DNA of 64,000 bases, taken from contig NC_089278.1 of NCBI RefSeq assembly GCF_963678975.1, forward strand, positions 10,071,479 to 10,135,478, in the 5' to 3' direction. Below are positions 1 to 20,592 of the stretch, one piece after another. Made by a program: the position numbers and the translations under genes. This DNA is from Dysidea avara. Taxonomy: Eukaryota; Porifera; Demospongiae; Dictyoceratida; Dysideidae. The notes under the pieces are model-generated. The model ran no database searches, was not told where the DNA came from, and saw nothing but the letters and a program-made list of their open reading frames with translations. Position 1 is the stretch's first letter. The number at the start of each line of letters is the position of its first letter.

Positions 1-216
1 GTAATGCACATTTATAAACTATACCTACTCTATATGCATACACAATATCCAATGCTACCTTGTAGTGGATCTCTTGTTATTTCAGCATGAATTGTGCACC
101 TAGTCACATCACTGTTTACACCAACCCAAAGTCATTTTCAGCTAGTCTTTAAACGAACTTGTTAACTCAGGCTTAACAAGCCATATGTGTACACGGTATG
201 TGTGTGTGTTGTATAG

Positions 217-2581
<2,365 letters not shown>

Positions 2582-2672
2582 CATCACTGAACCCTGTTGC
2601 ATTTATTTCATTCAAACTAGAGTAAATTATTTTTGATAGATGAAAATGTATTAACATGAAATATTTAATGCA

Positions 2673-3115
2673 TTACGTTGGATCTGACCAGTCCATATTC
2701 TCTAACTTCTCCTTGATCTGATGGTGGGTTAACCCTGTGGTCTCCACCTCAACTAACTGTTGTGTAGATGAATGGTGCAGTCTGAATCGAAGGTAACTCT
2801 GGCTCCCATCATTTTCATATACCAACACTTTCAGTTTTGGATTATGGAACTTCATTTGTGGTATGTGTTGATAGAGGAACAACCTTAAAGGTGAACATAT
2901 GGTACAACTCTATAGTAACGACATCTTACTGTGACTCACTGTGTCCCCAGCTGAGGTTCACCAGATTGAGGAAGTGACACTTCAGTTTCTTTGACAGCCT
3001 CTGGTAGTACCAACTTCCATACCTTAAGATGCTCTAAGGTCCGTTCATAGCCGGATGCGTACTTGATACTAGCAATAACACGAGGGGACAGCAATCGCTC
3101 ACCTACTTTCTTCAT
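2673..3115 (-). CDS. MRPS25: Mitochondrial small-subunit ribosomal protein mS25
   Basis: Two exons on the minus strand, 3115-2940 and 2883-2673, joined by a GTGAGT donor and a CAG-like (TTTAAG) acceptor, giving about 128 residues. The second exon carries the thioredoxin-like L51/S25 core: FLYQHIPQMKFHNP, then LKVLVYENDGSQSYLRFRL, then VEVETTGLTHHQIKEKLE. This lines up with vertebrate mS25 (FFNIPQIQYKNP, LRFYLDSGEQVLVDVET). Human mS25 is 173 residues, so this form is shorter at the C-terminus. I chose Met at 3115 (MKKVGERLLSP) because the following residues align with the mS25 N-terminus; an in-frame Met at 3178 would add 21 residues and run into the promoter shared with MCM2. Known role: structural protein of the mitoribosomal small subunit. 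Start codons of mS25 and MCM2 are only 111 bp apart and divergent, suggesting a bidirectional promoter. Confidence 0.85.
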
Positions 3116-3226
3116 TGCATACTTATGTGATTGTGGGTTTGATTTTAGCGCACGTGCGTATTGCGGGAAGGCACACATGCTTTTGGCGCGCTTTTGTTAA
3201 TCAATTTCGATATTGTTTTCATTGAG
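3116..3226. promoter_or_regulatory. Bidirectional mS25/MCM2 promoter with E2F-like sites and E-box
   Basis: The 111-bp gap between the divergent start codons holds a CACGTG E-box at 3151-3156, a GCGGGAA E2F half-site at 3163-3169, and TTTTGGCGCGC at 3181-3191, which matches the E2F consensus TTTSSCGC. MCM genes are classical E2F targets in animals. No TATA box is visible. Factor occupancy is inference from motif match only. Confidence 0.6.
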
Positions 3227-10359
<7,133 letters not shown>

Positions 10360-10375
10360 TGTATGTACTATTAGG

Positions 10376-10422
10376 CTTGGTCGCTATGGTAACATAATAT
10401 CCTTATTAACGCACCCTACAAT
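10376..10422 (+). promoter_or_regulatory. 47-bp block with RFX-like X-box, upstream of Claspin
   Basis: Contains GTCGCTATGGTAAC at 10380-10393, an imperfect palindrome that fits the RFX X-box pattern (GTNNCY N2 RGYAAC). The whole 47 bp recur with two differences at 20546-20592. It lies 17 bp after the MCM2 stop and about 210 bp before the Claspin ATG. Binding is inferred from the motif. Confidence 0.55.
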
Positions 10423-10573
10423 ATTGTATCAAGACCAATTTTACATGAGCAGTGTATATTTTAAGATAAAAGGAAGAGAACGCATTATGTGTATACTGTA
10501 ACTGCATGTATAACGGCTACAGGAAAGGAAATGAAGACCACGTAGAATTCCATTCGCGGCAAATTGATTTGAT

Positions 10574-10608
10574 CACGTGTACTGATGTAATTTCGTAAGG
10601 CGGGAAAA
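10574..10608 (+). promoter_or_regulatory. Claspin promoter: E-box and E2F site
   Basis: A CACGTG E-box at 10574-10579 and GGCGGGAAAA at 10599-10608 (reverse complement TTTTCCCGCC, a near-ideal E2F site) lie just before the Claspin ATG at 10631. The same two motif types occur in the MCM2 promoter. Confidence 0.6.
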
Positions 10609-10630
10609 CGTTCAAAAGGTTTGCTCCGGG

Positions 10631-13600
10631 ATGGACGTTGCCAGCAGCTCAGGCGAGGATGATATCGGCATTTCAACACTTCGTCGAAGGAGAAGAACAA
10701 AATGCGTACCCCAAGACACAAAGGTGATAAGATATGTCCTAACAGATTGGTTTTTATTTCGTTTTGACACTCAGAAGGAAACAGATTCTGAGGACGAAAG
10801 ACCTTCTGAAATTTCTGTCTCAAAAAGCGTTGTAAGAGGCAGAAAGTTTGTGTTTAAAGAGAGCGACACTTCAGATTCTGACGTAAGAACAATTTAGTGT
10901 GTTCCAGTCCCACAGTGTATGCTATTATGGCGTGTTAGGATGAGAGCGAGGAAGTGGCGAAAGTATCAAAGGTGAAAACTACTCGGAGCGGCTCGTCCAG
11001 TCAAGCAAGAACTTCAAAATCACCCCCGGCTATCTTAGAAGAGAACCAGTTTGATGCTCCAAGCCCTAAACCCTTTGTTTCAGAAAGGAAGACTCGAAAA
11101 TCTATTAAGCAGCAAAGGATTAAAGAACTGCAAGAACAAAATGCTGAGTATAATGCCAAAATGGATTCACTGGTATCGAAGCATTCTGATCTATTTGACC
11201 GAGAAAGCGATAATGAAGATAATTATTCAGCACCTTCTGCCAGTCCTCCTAATGGCTATGTTGAAGATGAACAAAGTGTTAAAAAAATGAAACGAATGAA
11301 AGAACCAAAACCGGCTAGAATGAGTAAAAAGAAGCAAATGGAATTGCACAGTGAATCGCAGAGAATGATACGAGGTTTGTTGTATTGTTGTGATAACATG
11401 TTTTAGATCTCTTGTGTCTTGCAGAGGCTGAAATTTGTCTGCCAAAATACCAACCAAAGGTGAAGACACTAGATGACTTCCTAACAAAACTTAAAAGTAG
11501 AAACACAGAGAGAATCAAGCCCATCAAAAGGTATTTTATTAGGTTTTGAATTTTGGATAAACTTTTTTTGCAGAGATAAGGAAAATGTCAAACCGGAAGC
11601 AAAATTGATGCCTGACACTGTGACAGATGCTACATCTATCTTACCATCAGCCAATAGCCAAGATGAACCAGTTGTCATGTCTGTAGAAACTACAACTGTT
11701 AGTCATGCAGTACAGAAAGATGAGCAGGCTTCTCAGGATGCTATTTCTAATATGAATGAGCCAAATCCTTCTATATCACAAACTGATACTCTCCTTCACC
11801 AAAACCATGACACTTTTTTGCTGGAGTTAGAGAACTCAGAACAGTCACAGTGGACTAGATCATCTGACATGTTTCGTAGTCAGATCATGAAGGTTGCTAA
11901 AGGACGTCCAGCTCCAAGACTTAGCAGCCATTTGGACTGGGAGAAAAGTGAAATAGTTTCTCCAGTGGAAGAACTTCAGAAGAGGCTGTCCAAGCATGCT
12001 ACTGTGTCTGCAGTTGTAGAGGTTGTAGAAACCACTGAGAAATCAACTAGTGGTATGGTTCATGTGACTCCTATGTGAATTGTGACATTTTGAGTGACCT
12101 ATATACATCTTGTAGTATGATAATGTATAAACTACGTACAGATTATATAAAATGTTAACTAAACTGAGTCATATTTCTTGGCTGGTAATTTTTCTTCACT
12201 TGAATGTAAAGATTTAGTTGAGTAGGATACACTATAAAGTGCCTTGGGGGGAGGGGGGGGTAACAAGGTAGTCCCAGTTTGAACAGCTTAGCCTGTTCAT
12301 GGCATCAGGGATCGGTAAGCCATGACCAGGGTGTAGGTCATGTGAGCAAGAGTTCATAATATATGCTACCCGTCCCATACTGCCACTCTTAGCTAATAAA
12401 GTACTGCTCATAATCTGTGCTGTTTGCTACTGGTTTTTCATTTGTATAGCCTTTACTCGGGACGAGTTCAAGTCAACTCTTCGTAAGCAAATCAGTGAAC
12501 GCAGAGCCTCAGAAAGAAAGGCCATGGAAGAGGCCACAAAACTGGACAATGAATATATTAGTGATCATGAAAGTGAAGCTGAATTGACTGATGATGATGA
12601 TGAGCCCACTGGGTTTGGCAACAAGGAAGAAATGAAAGAAGAAATTGGAGAGGCAAAGGTTGACAAAGAAATGGTAGCAGAAGACTTTACAGAGGGTAGT
12701 CATGAAAGTAAGGGTAATGATGACACAGGTTGGATGTCTGACTGCAGTGAGGAGGGAGAGGAGGAAGATGGCAGTAGTTCTTCAGATGATCTAGAGAGTG
12801 ATGGTGCTGAAGGGGATGAAGAATCAGATGATGAACTAGTTGTGAAAAGCAACAAGAGATCTGCTAAACAACTTGAATCAGATTCAGAAACTGATGAACC
12901 TATACAAGACAAGTCTCTAACTACACCACCTCCAATCAGAAATTTTCCATTTGATAAAGAAACCAGCGAGACCAATGACTTTACAAATTATGAACCTGAG
13001 CTAAAAGACGAAGCATTACAAGACAAACAATCAGTAGCAGGTGGAAAGGTGCTTGTAGACAGTGGACTTGGTACTAGTCTTATTGATGGTGCTTTAGAGG
13101 AGGCTGGGAATGACATAACCAGTGATAGTTTTGCCACATCAAGTAGTCAACATCCCATAATTGATGATGATACTAATGGAGAGAAAGTTCCTAAGAGACC
13201 AAGTGAAGATGACACCAATATAGTAAGTAGTAAATATGATATATCTTTGATTTTCTGTTTGTAGTTGTGCGTGTGTGTTATATACTAGTACAATTAAAGT
13301 AAGGTTCCAGCAATTAAACGTAGATACATGAATGATGATATATAGCTATTGCAACATAATAACTATGTGGGAAAATCCCTACATCGGCATGTTTACCATC
13401 TGTTTGATGCCACAGCTAGGAATTTCCCACATAGCTAGCTACCATTATTCATATCTCTTATTTCACTACTTTAATTGTACTACCATAAAGTCAGGTTGTT
13501 AAGCGCATGCACTTATAATATTTGGAGAAAACTTTTTGTAAAAATCATACTAACTGTTAGGCGCATATGCCTAATAAATAGTTGTGGTGAGTGTAGCATG

Positions 13601-16600
13601 GAATCACTACGTTGTGAGAGTAGTAAATAGTTTGTGCCAGTTGCCACACCAGTGTGTAAGGATATTTGACTCCATTTCTGGGTGAAATCCTTCGTGATAA
13701 ACAAGATTATCACTATCTAGATGGCTGATTTGCTGTAGGCATAGTGAAGGGAGACCTCAAGGGAGATGTAAGCGCTTGAGAAGACATTAATTTTTCAGTA
13801 CTTTCAGCTTTTCTTGCTGTTTCTTGCTGTGTGTAGCTTTATCGTCGCATTTGGCCATGTGCGCTTATCAGCCATGGTTAATTACAAGAAATGTGTATGC
13901 GCTTAATAGATTGCAATGGTCTGGCAGGCAAACAGGCCAAAATCTTATTTTTTTAACATCCGGCCATCTTGAGTGTTTTCTTGTTTTTAATGCACTCCAT
14001 AAAAGTGATTTTCACCGTGTATGATGTTTCTATGCTTTAACAACAGCATTTTGGATACTGCCTATCATATTTTAGGGGGGATCCCTACTAAACAGTGCTA
14101 CCATACTGTTTGATATATGTATGTATTGTGTTTGTGTGCATTGTTACATCACATTTCTGTTAGACCACAGAGAGTGGATCAATTCTTTCTGATACTACTG
14201 AGCTAGACAGGTCAAGAGGCATGTCCACCTCAATGTGTAATTTTGATGAGGAAACACAATTCCTAGACTCCAATGGGTAAGAGCCACTACATTTGCAGTG
14301 CACATTCTTAATTAATGCATCAACTTACAGATTTTTGAATGTTCAAGTAAAGAGCAAACCAACTGACGTGTTCTCTAGCATACCAGAGGTGCCATCTCAA
14401 TTACTCCAGTTATGCTCAGGACAATTCTCATCCCAGAATATGCCATCAAGTATTGTGACAACACCCAAGAAAGTTACTGATCTCAATCAAAGTTCACTGC
14501 AGCGCAAGGACTCTAAGGACCTCCCCACAACTCAGGGTCTTCGTGAGCTGCTGGGATCACAAGAAACTGATAACAAACCTTCATCAAAGCCAACAAATAA
14601 TATATCATCTCTATTGGGAGTTAGTACTTGTGAAGGAGATGATGGTTCACAGCTATTAGCATTGTGTTCGGGCAAGTTCTCCACTCAGTTGACACCATTT
14701 AATAGGGGTAAACTGGAGACTAGCGATGGTTTATCAAATGATGATAGCAGCAGCGATGACAGTGGAGATGACTTAATGGGACTGACTAGAGGAAAACCAG
14801 CTGGCTCCAGCCAGGTAGCTAATGGCTTGTTTGGCCAAAACAATAGTGATGATGAAATGCCAAGACTAAGCAAGAGAAAAAGTAGGAAATTTTTGAAGAA
14901 CAGAGAAAGGAATATAAAGAGGTAAACACGATACATATATGTATGTATGTCTGTATTGCATTGTTTTTTGCTTCAAGGAGAAAGCTAGAAGAGTTTGTAG
15001 AATCAGAGGCAGAACTGTCTGGTAGTGATCATGGTGTACCTTCTGATGAGGAACGGGCCTACCTTGATAATGAGAAAGATGATGTGTTTGAGAGATGGTC
15101 TGGTGACTCTGATGTAACTGTGTCTGATGATGAACTGCAGAAACAAGTCAACCGTGTTCACATGTATGCAAATATTCTGTTTGTCCTTTTTTTGTTGTCT
15201 TACCTGTATTGTGTTCTACAGGAAATACACACTGGCTGATGACAGTGCTAAAATTAAAGATATAAAGGAACAGTTTTTACCTGGTGGGGATTTGTTTGAG
15301 GATGGCATGATGCTTAAGGATGGCTACTTCCGTAAGAGAAAGTTTGCTCATGTTGGCTCTGAGGCCTCCTTGGACCTGTTTGCTGATAACCACATGTTGG
15401 ATAGTGAAGATGAGCAACAGTTTGATGATGAGAGTTTACAGGCTGAAGCGTTACGTCGAAAGGAGTGGCTGGAGAAAGAAGAGTTCCTCGCCCAAATGAG
15501 GGTCAGTACAATGGTGTTTATTGCACTTACAATGCCTCACAACACAAATACTCTAATAAAACAGTCACAGCTACATAAAAATTATTGATTGCTATAATTA
15601 GTATATTTCACCAAGATGCACTTCCGTAAAATGGTCTTTTGGCAAGAACTGCAAGTAAAAAAATGGTAGATCTTTGTGTTCCTTTGTGGACCCCAGGTTT
15701 CTCTGGCCTATCCAAAAAAAAGCCAAGCTCATAGTGTTCACTATAATGAATCAGTAGAAAATCCACTCTATTATTTTAATTCTGTTGAAAACACGTATGA
15801 AGGCATTTTGGGCTTGATTATGCCTAACCAATACTGCCAGGCTGTTATGAATTTAGTTTTTGGGGTGATATTTTTGGTAGGAAAGTGCAAATATTTATGA
15901 CCCCTACTATACATTTAGTCTACTTTTTACACATGGTTATAGTTATTATATGCTTAATCTAATTATATTCCTTCAATATTTACATCAATATCATACACTA
16001 CAATAGTAGTGTATAGTAGGGACCACAAGGAGTAGGCGTGGCCCCCTGGATAAGATCACCCAAAAACCATCCTCAATTTTCGCTGACGATGAGACAGTAT
16101 TGGTTAGGTAAAACTAAGCCCAAATAAGATTTCAGATTGACCCGAAACCCTTTCAACAAATTGCTACAGAATTTTTAAAAATATTTATTTAACGGAATTT
16201 TCTACTGACGACTGATGCCTTCAGACAAGCATAACTCGATAATGGCTAAGGCTGTGGGGTTGATTTTTTCACTGTTTGACGTCGCTTCAGCCCAACAGGT
16301 GCCTTTTGGCATACCAAAGTACGTACAATGCTTTCTTCATGGACTTACCAGTGTCCTCCTTTGTGTCCCATTCATCTTTGCTGAAAGCGAAAAGTGTTGA
16401 TTTGGCGATAGCACATGATGGCTTCCCTTCGTATGGAAACAAGAACGGAAATTGTCCATATTGTCATAGTGGCTATCATGAACCACGATAGTGGGTTCAT
16501 AATAGGGATCGCCCATGTTTTTTACAAAAATTCTAATAGAACGCACGCCTAAAAACTACCTTGGAAAGCATCCTTCAACTCAAAACCACCCTCTGGTGGT

Positions 16601-19600
16601 TATTTGCAATGAGTATTGGTCCACTAGTAAGTATCAAGTGAAAAGGTAACAGTATGTGTATTTGGGACAAAACTGAAATTTACTGTTTTGTTCATATTAT
16701 TATTATTATTCATAATAATTATTATTTTGTTTCACTCATGTACAGCAAAAGTTATCCACCTTTTCGCGCTAAAAACTATATAGCCATGCTTACTGAGTCC
16801 TTCCGCGTGTCCATGACCTATTAATAAGCCCGTATTCCACAGATTGCCAACCACCCTACACCTCTTAAGTTCTCTTTGCCATTTCACTATTGGCAGCAGC
16901 TCTGTATACTAAAGAAGCCGTATAACAATAAAATTACAGGATTCCATTGTGTGAGCTTTTTTGGGTTTTGTTGCAGAGTTAATTAAGTACTCAACAGCAC
17001 TTCTTAGACTTAAAAGATCACGCATAGCATCTCTGCATGGTGAGTATAGTCTACTTCTTCCTGTTAGCGCACAGTAGCGATTTCGCTATGAGCGACCATA
17101 CAAGTGCTCTCTCAGAGACATAAAGAAGTGATAGCGCTGACACCAGAGATTATTCATTGTTATGAATATAGTTTCTATAAACCATATTTTCTTTCCACGT
17201 AAAGCCTAAAGTTGGGTGGAGTCAGTATTAGTTGTTAATTAAAATATTCGTGAGTGCCATAATTGTCTGACCACATTGTGTAAACAACATGGTTTACAAC
17301 AGGCATTGCAGCTATACACAGTACCTGACTGTTGTTATGAATGATGTGTGTGCATGCACATTAGCTTCAGACCTTCAGTGCTGGTCACTGTAAAGTGTTA
17401 ATAACACATAACGTTTATGGGAAGTCATGCATTCATATACATTTCAACATAGATTTCTTCACTGTGGTATACTCAATGAATACAATACTCACATAAACAA
17501 CACTCTAGCTACACAAACTATATTGTACGTAGCATTATATTATCACTTATACTACTGTGCACCAGTGAGCCAATGTTGTAGTCCATGCACCCATGGAAAA
17601 TCTGTATATGACTCTAATTGTGTACGGTCTTGGCTGAAATAATAAATGCACAGCCACTGACTATTTTAACTTATAATTATATGCTTGCCAGAGTTCCATG
17701 TCTTCAATTGTCTTATGACAGGTAGCTATAGCTCAGTATCATACCATTTGGTGTGTGTATATTCATGAACACTGCATTAGGATGCTAATGTGAATAAGAG
17801 ACTAGAGTCCTGACACATGTAGTAAGACAAGTTAGACAACAGCTGCTCACTGTTGTGTGTAATGTATAGTCTTGTCCACAGTCAAGAGCAGTCAGGTAAA
17901 TACTCTAATAATGAGGTCAAGTGTGTCTGATAACAACAAAGCTTACACTGAACTTGACGGCCACTAATTGTAAACTGCTCTACGTATATCTACAACAATT
18001 ATCATTATCAGTAAAACAAATCCATTACTGGGTTAATAAAAAAGTACACAAACTAGATGAATAAAAATTGGAAATTTTAAAATGGGAATAGGGGCTGAAA
18101 AAAGCCACCAAACAAGAAGGGATCGCTGGGGTGGTAATGCAAACCACAAATCCCTATTTTGACTCATTTTAAAATGACTCAGGAGAGCATGTAACTAAAT
18201 ATTTATGACAGAGAGTCAAAATAGGGATTTGTGGTTTGCATTACCACCCCAGCGATCCCTTCTTGTTTGGTGGCTTTTTTCAGTGATCCCTATTCCCATT
18301 TTAAAATTTCCAATTTTTATTCATCTAGTTTTGATAGCAGAGGTGCTTTTCAAACAGTTCTTGATTCATACTGCTATGTAACAGGTTAACAAAGCCGACA
18401 ATGAAGCGTAATGGATACTTGACTTTTCAGACGATAATTGATATAACCGGGGGGCGTGGCACCATTTCTTTTGGTATGCGTGGATTGCAGAGGTACTTTT
18501 CAAACAGTTCTTGATTCGAAATGCTGCGTAACAGGTTGAACAAAGCTGACAACAAAGCGTAATGGATACTTCACTTTTCAGACGATAATTGGGGCGTGCA
18601 GTGCCATTTCAGATGCGGAACGCGTGTGCTCACCAGTCATAATAATTATTTACAAAAAAAAAGTTAATAAACAAGTACACAGAAAAATTTGGAATTTTCA
18701 ATTAGAGTAGGGACCATAGCACATCGATAAAAAGTACTGAAACAAGCTGGAGTAGTGCACGATATTAAATCACAGTAAAACAATAAGAAGTGTTATATCT
18801 CTACTGTGCTCAAGATGCCATAATGGAAATGCACAGTAGGGATATAACACTTCTTATTGTTTTACTGTGATTTAATATTGTGCACTACTCCAACTTGTTT
18901 CAGTAGTTTTTATCGGTGTGCTATGGTCCCTACTCTCGTTGAAAATTCCAAATTTTTCTGTGTACTTGTTTTAACTGGCTCCATTTGTTTGTGTATCTAG
19001 TAGTCTGGTATTAGTGACCCTATTTACTTCCACTATGTCCCAGCTAGGGACTAGGGCTGGGACGAAGCTTCAAATGTTTCGTGGGTTTGAAGGCAAAGTA
19101 AAGTTTGAATTATAAAACTATCCTTTGAAGGTTTGTAATGCACTCATAGAATTACAAATTGCAGCTGCTTATTCATCTTGCATGGTTGATGTTTGTACGA
19201 GTTGGGTTTTCTGCATTTATGTACATCCTTCTTAGGTTTTATCATTTATAAGCATTTGAAAAATGTGTAGCACAGCAGTTCTGAATGATGCAATCAACCA
19301 ATTGCAAATGGAGGTGTCCACTATACTGCAATCATGCATAGGTAAACACCCACTAATGGCTAAAAGAACGTTTTCCATGCATTATCTATGTGTTTTAAGA
19401 CTACAACTACAGTAACAAGCTAAAATACGATAGTTTAAAAGTGGGCATGGCACATAGCTAACACCAAAGCTTCAAATGTTCAAACATTTTATTAGTGAAC
19501 GTTTGAGAATAAATTTCCTAGCCCTACTGTATAGGCACACTCACAGAGATACTATAGCACACGTGATGGCCTAGTCTTTGATGCTGTTGGTATAGCACAT

Positions 19601-20282
19601 CTCTTTTGTGACTACAGAAACAAGAGAGTTTACTAGATGATGAAGACAGTCAGCAGGTACTGAAGTTGATCAAAACACCATCTGTCAAAATATCAGCACC
19701 AAGTTAGTGGTATATACCACTACCTGTTGTCATGTTATGTGATCTACCTACCACAGCAATTGCAAACAGACAGAGGCCATCGACAATCCAACTGTTTTCT
19801 GCTAAAGTTACAAAGGTAATATTTATACATAAGTGAAATATTCTGATATCTTAAGTGTATGTAAAAAGTGTTTCCAGATATGTCATATCATTTTAAATCC
19901 AGTATGTATAATTACTGAAGTAAGTTTGGCTTTGCTGTTCTAGCATTCTTGTGGATCATTTTTAAAACGCAACAAAACAGAATTGTCCAAGTTGTCTTCA
20001 TCAGTAGCAGCTAATATGACTGTTAACATGAGCTCATCCAGAAACTTTGTCTTCCAAACTAAAAGCACACCTACTACAACTCCATCAGAGAAAAATGTGC
20101 CTCAGGTATGTGTTGGTGCACATCGGTAGTACACACTTTACACCCAAACTCTTATTCTACAGCTAAAGAAGAGTCACACTGTTAAGCACAAAAATCAGGG
20201 AAAGTCTCCAAGGAAGTCAGGATACAAACGATCTCGTTCTCTGCCCCAAGATGAGGACAGTATTTTCAATGTTCTAAATTAA
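10631..20282 (+). CDS. CLSPN: Claspin, replication fork and checkpoint adaptor
   Basis: Claspin (Mrc1 relative) travels with the replisome and mediates ATR activation of Chk1. Fourteen exons: 10631-10723, 10775-10882, 10939-11374, 11425-11530, 11574-12052, 12450-13222, 14164-14276, 14331-14921, 14978-15163, 15222-15501, 19618-19702, 19757-19815, 19944-20105, 20163-20282; about 1196 residues (human 1339). Very acidic and Ser-rich, with coiled segments such as QQRIKELQEQNAEYNAKMDS. Family-diagnostic stretches are LEEFVESEAELSGSD, then SDDELQKQVNRVHMKYTL, a LPGGDLFEDG-type block, ALRRKEWLEKEEFLAQM, and near the end DDEDSQQVLKLIK and SSRNFVFQTKST, matching human EDSQFMILAKK and NSRNFVFHTLSP. Two LLxLCSG(Q/K)FS repeats (around 14407 and 14656) resemble the Claspin motifs preceding the acidic C-terminal part. 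Intron 10 is 4.1 kb and packed with repeats. Exon 11 was chosen over an open stretch near 16980 because phase and homology fit only exon 11. Confidence 0.92.
13286..13487. mobile_element. Fold-back MITE in Claspin intron 6
   Basis: Outer inverted ends TAGTACAATTAAAGTA and TACTTTAATTGTACTA; inner arms include ATGAATGATGATA against TACCATTATTCAT and TATGTGGGAAAATCCCTAC against TAGGAATTTCCCACATAG. No coding capacity. Confidence 0.65.
13740..14105 (+). repeat. Dispersed repeat, diverged copy 3 (Claspin intron 6)
   Basis: Shares AAAAGTGATTTTCACCG, GATGTTTCTATG and GGGGATCCCTACT with the end portions of the copies at 8810-9495 and 55595-56440. The small open frame of those copies is not preserved here. 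Confidence 0.45.
15985..16510 (-). mobile_element. Repeat family with AGTCAGTC/MNGTQ-type segment, copy 1
   Basis: Reverse-strand copy of a roughly 450-500 bp repeat also seen at 34560-35000 (+), 38575-38985 (+) and as a fragment at 33052-33135 (-). Shared parts: CAGACAAGCATAACTCGATA, the GATTTTTTCACTGTT block, and a stretch reading AKMNGTQRRTLVSP on the minus strand. One end carries the GTAGGGACC sequence also found in the fold-back elements. Class unknown. Confidence 0.5.
18051..18331. mobile_element. Fold-back MITE with ~115-bp arms (Claspin intron 10)
   Basis: The left arm from AACTAGATGAATAAAAATTG and the right arm ending CAATTTTTATTCATCTAGTT are almost perfect reverse complements over more than 110 bases. 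Inner arm ends read GGGATTTGTGGTTTGCATTA, with a roughly 50-base loop between the arms. No open frame. Confidence 0.85.
18335..18620. repeat. Direct duplication, ~150-bp unit
   Basis: Two consecutive copies of a unit containing CAGAGGTGCTTTTCAAACAG, GTTCTTGATTC, AACAAAGC, AATGGATACTT and TTTTCAGACGATAATTG. A reverse-complement copy of the same unit lies around 34440-34570, so this is part of a dispersed element rather than a local microsatellite. It lies between two fold-back elements. Confidence 0.65.
18669..18974. mobile_element. Fold-back MITE with ~140-bp arms (Claspin intron 10)
   Basis: The left arm starts ACAAGTACACAGAAAAATTT and the right arm ends AAATTTTTCTGTGTACTTGT. The arms include GTAGGGACCATAGCACATCG, AAGTACTGAAACAAGCTGG and AACAATAAGAAGTGTTATAT; only about 30 bases separate them. 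Partial relatives lie at 33836-33960 and 34110-34245. Confidence 0.85.
19052..19526. mobile_element. Non-autonomous TIR element, ends TAGGGCTGGG
   Basis: TAGGGCTGGGACGAAGC at the left is mirrored by TTTCCTAGCCCTA at the right, and GCTTCAAATGTT occurs near both ends. About 475 bp with no transposase frame. Ends resemble those of some hAT-type elements; a target duplication could not be settled. Confidence 0.5.
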
Positions 20283-20590
20283 AATATGTATCAAAGAATG
20301 TTCAATATAATGGCTATACGCCTGTGTATGTTTATTTATTAACAAAGATGTTTTATTCTCACTGACTCAGCTATAGTGTAAGGCACTCCATAAACAATAT
20401 GTTACAATGCCAAGTTTGAGAATCTTGGAGAAACCAACTATACAGGTCATAAGAAAACTAAAGATGAGAGTAATTTATTATTGTGGTACTTGTCTCCAAT
20501 AGCATCCCATAGTTTTCAAAGGCTAAGTCAGCTTACGCAATGATCCTTGGTCGCTATGGTAACCTAATATCCTTGTTAACGCACCCTACA
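20283..20590. other. Claspin-EFCAB12 intergenic gap
   Basis: 308 bp. It holds the presumed Claspin 3' UTR and, at its right edge, the X-box block annotated separately. Nothing else was recognised. Confidence 0.6.
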
Positions 20591-20592
20591 AT
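20546..20592 (+). promoter_or_regulatory. 47-bp block with RFX-like X-box at the EFCAB12-like start
   Basis: Second copy of the block at 10376-10422 (45 of 47 bases identical). GTCGCTATGGTAAC is at 20550-20563, and the block ends in the A and T of the start codon at 20591. RFX factors drive ciliary genes through X-boxes close to the start, which suits an EFCAB12-like gene if its product is ciliary. Confidence 0.6.

Noticed and set aside
16970-17040. Possible Claspin exon with a TTGCAG acceptor and GTGAG donor
   Set aside because: The ordinary acceptor position gives a stop at once in phase. The exon at 19618-19702 joins exon 10 in phase and matches Claspin (DDEDSQQVLKLIK).
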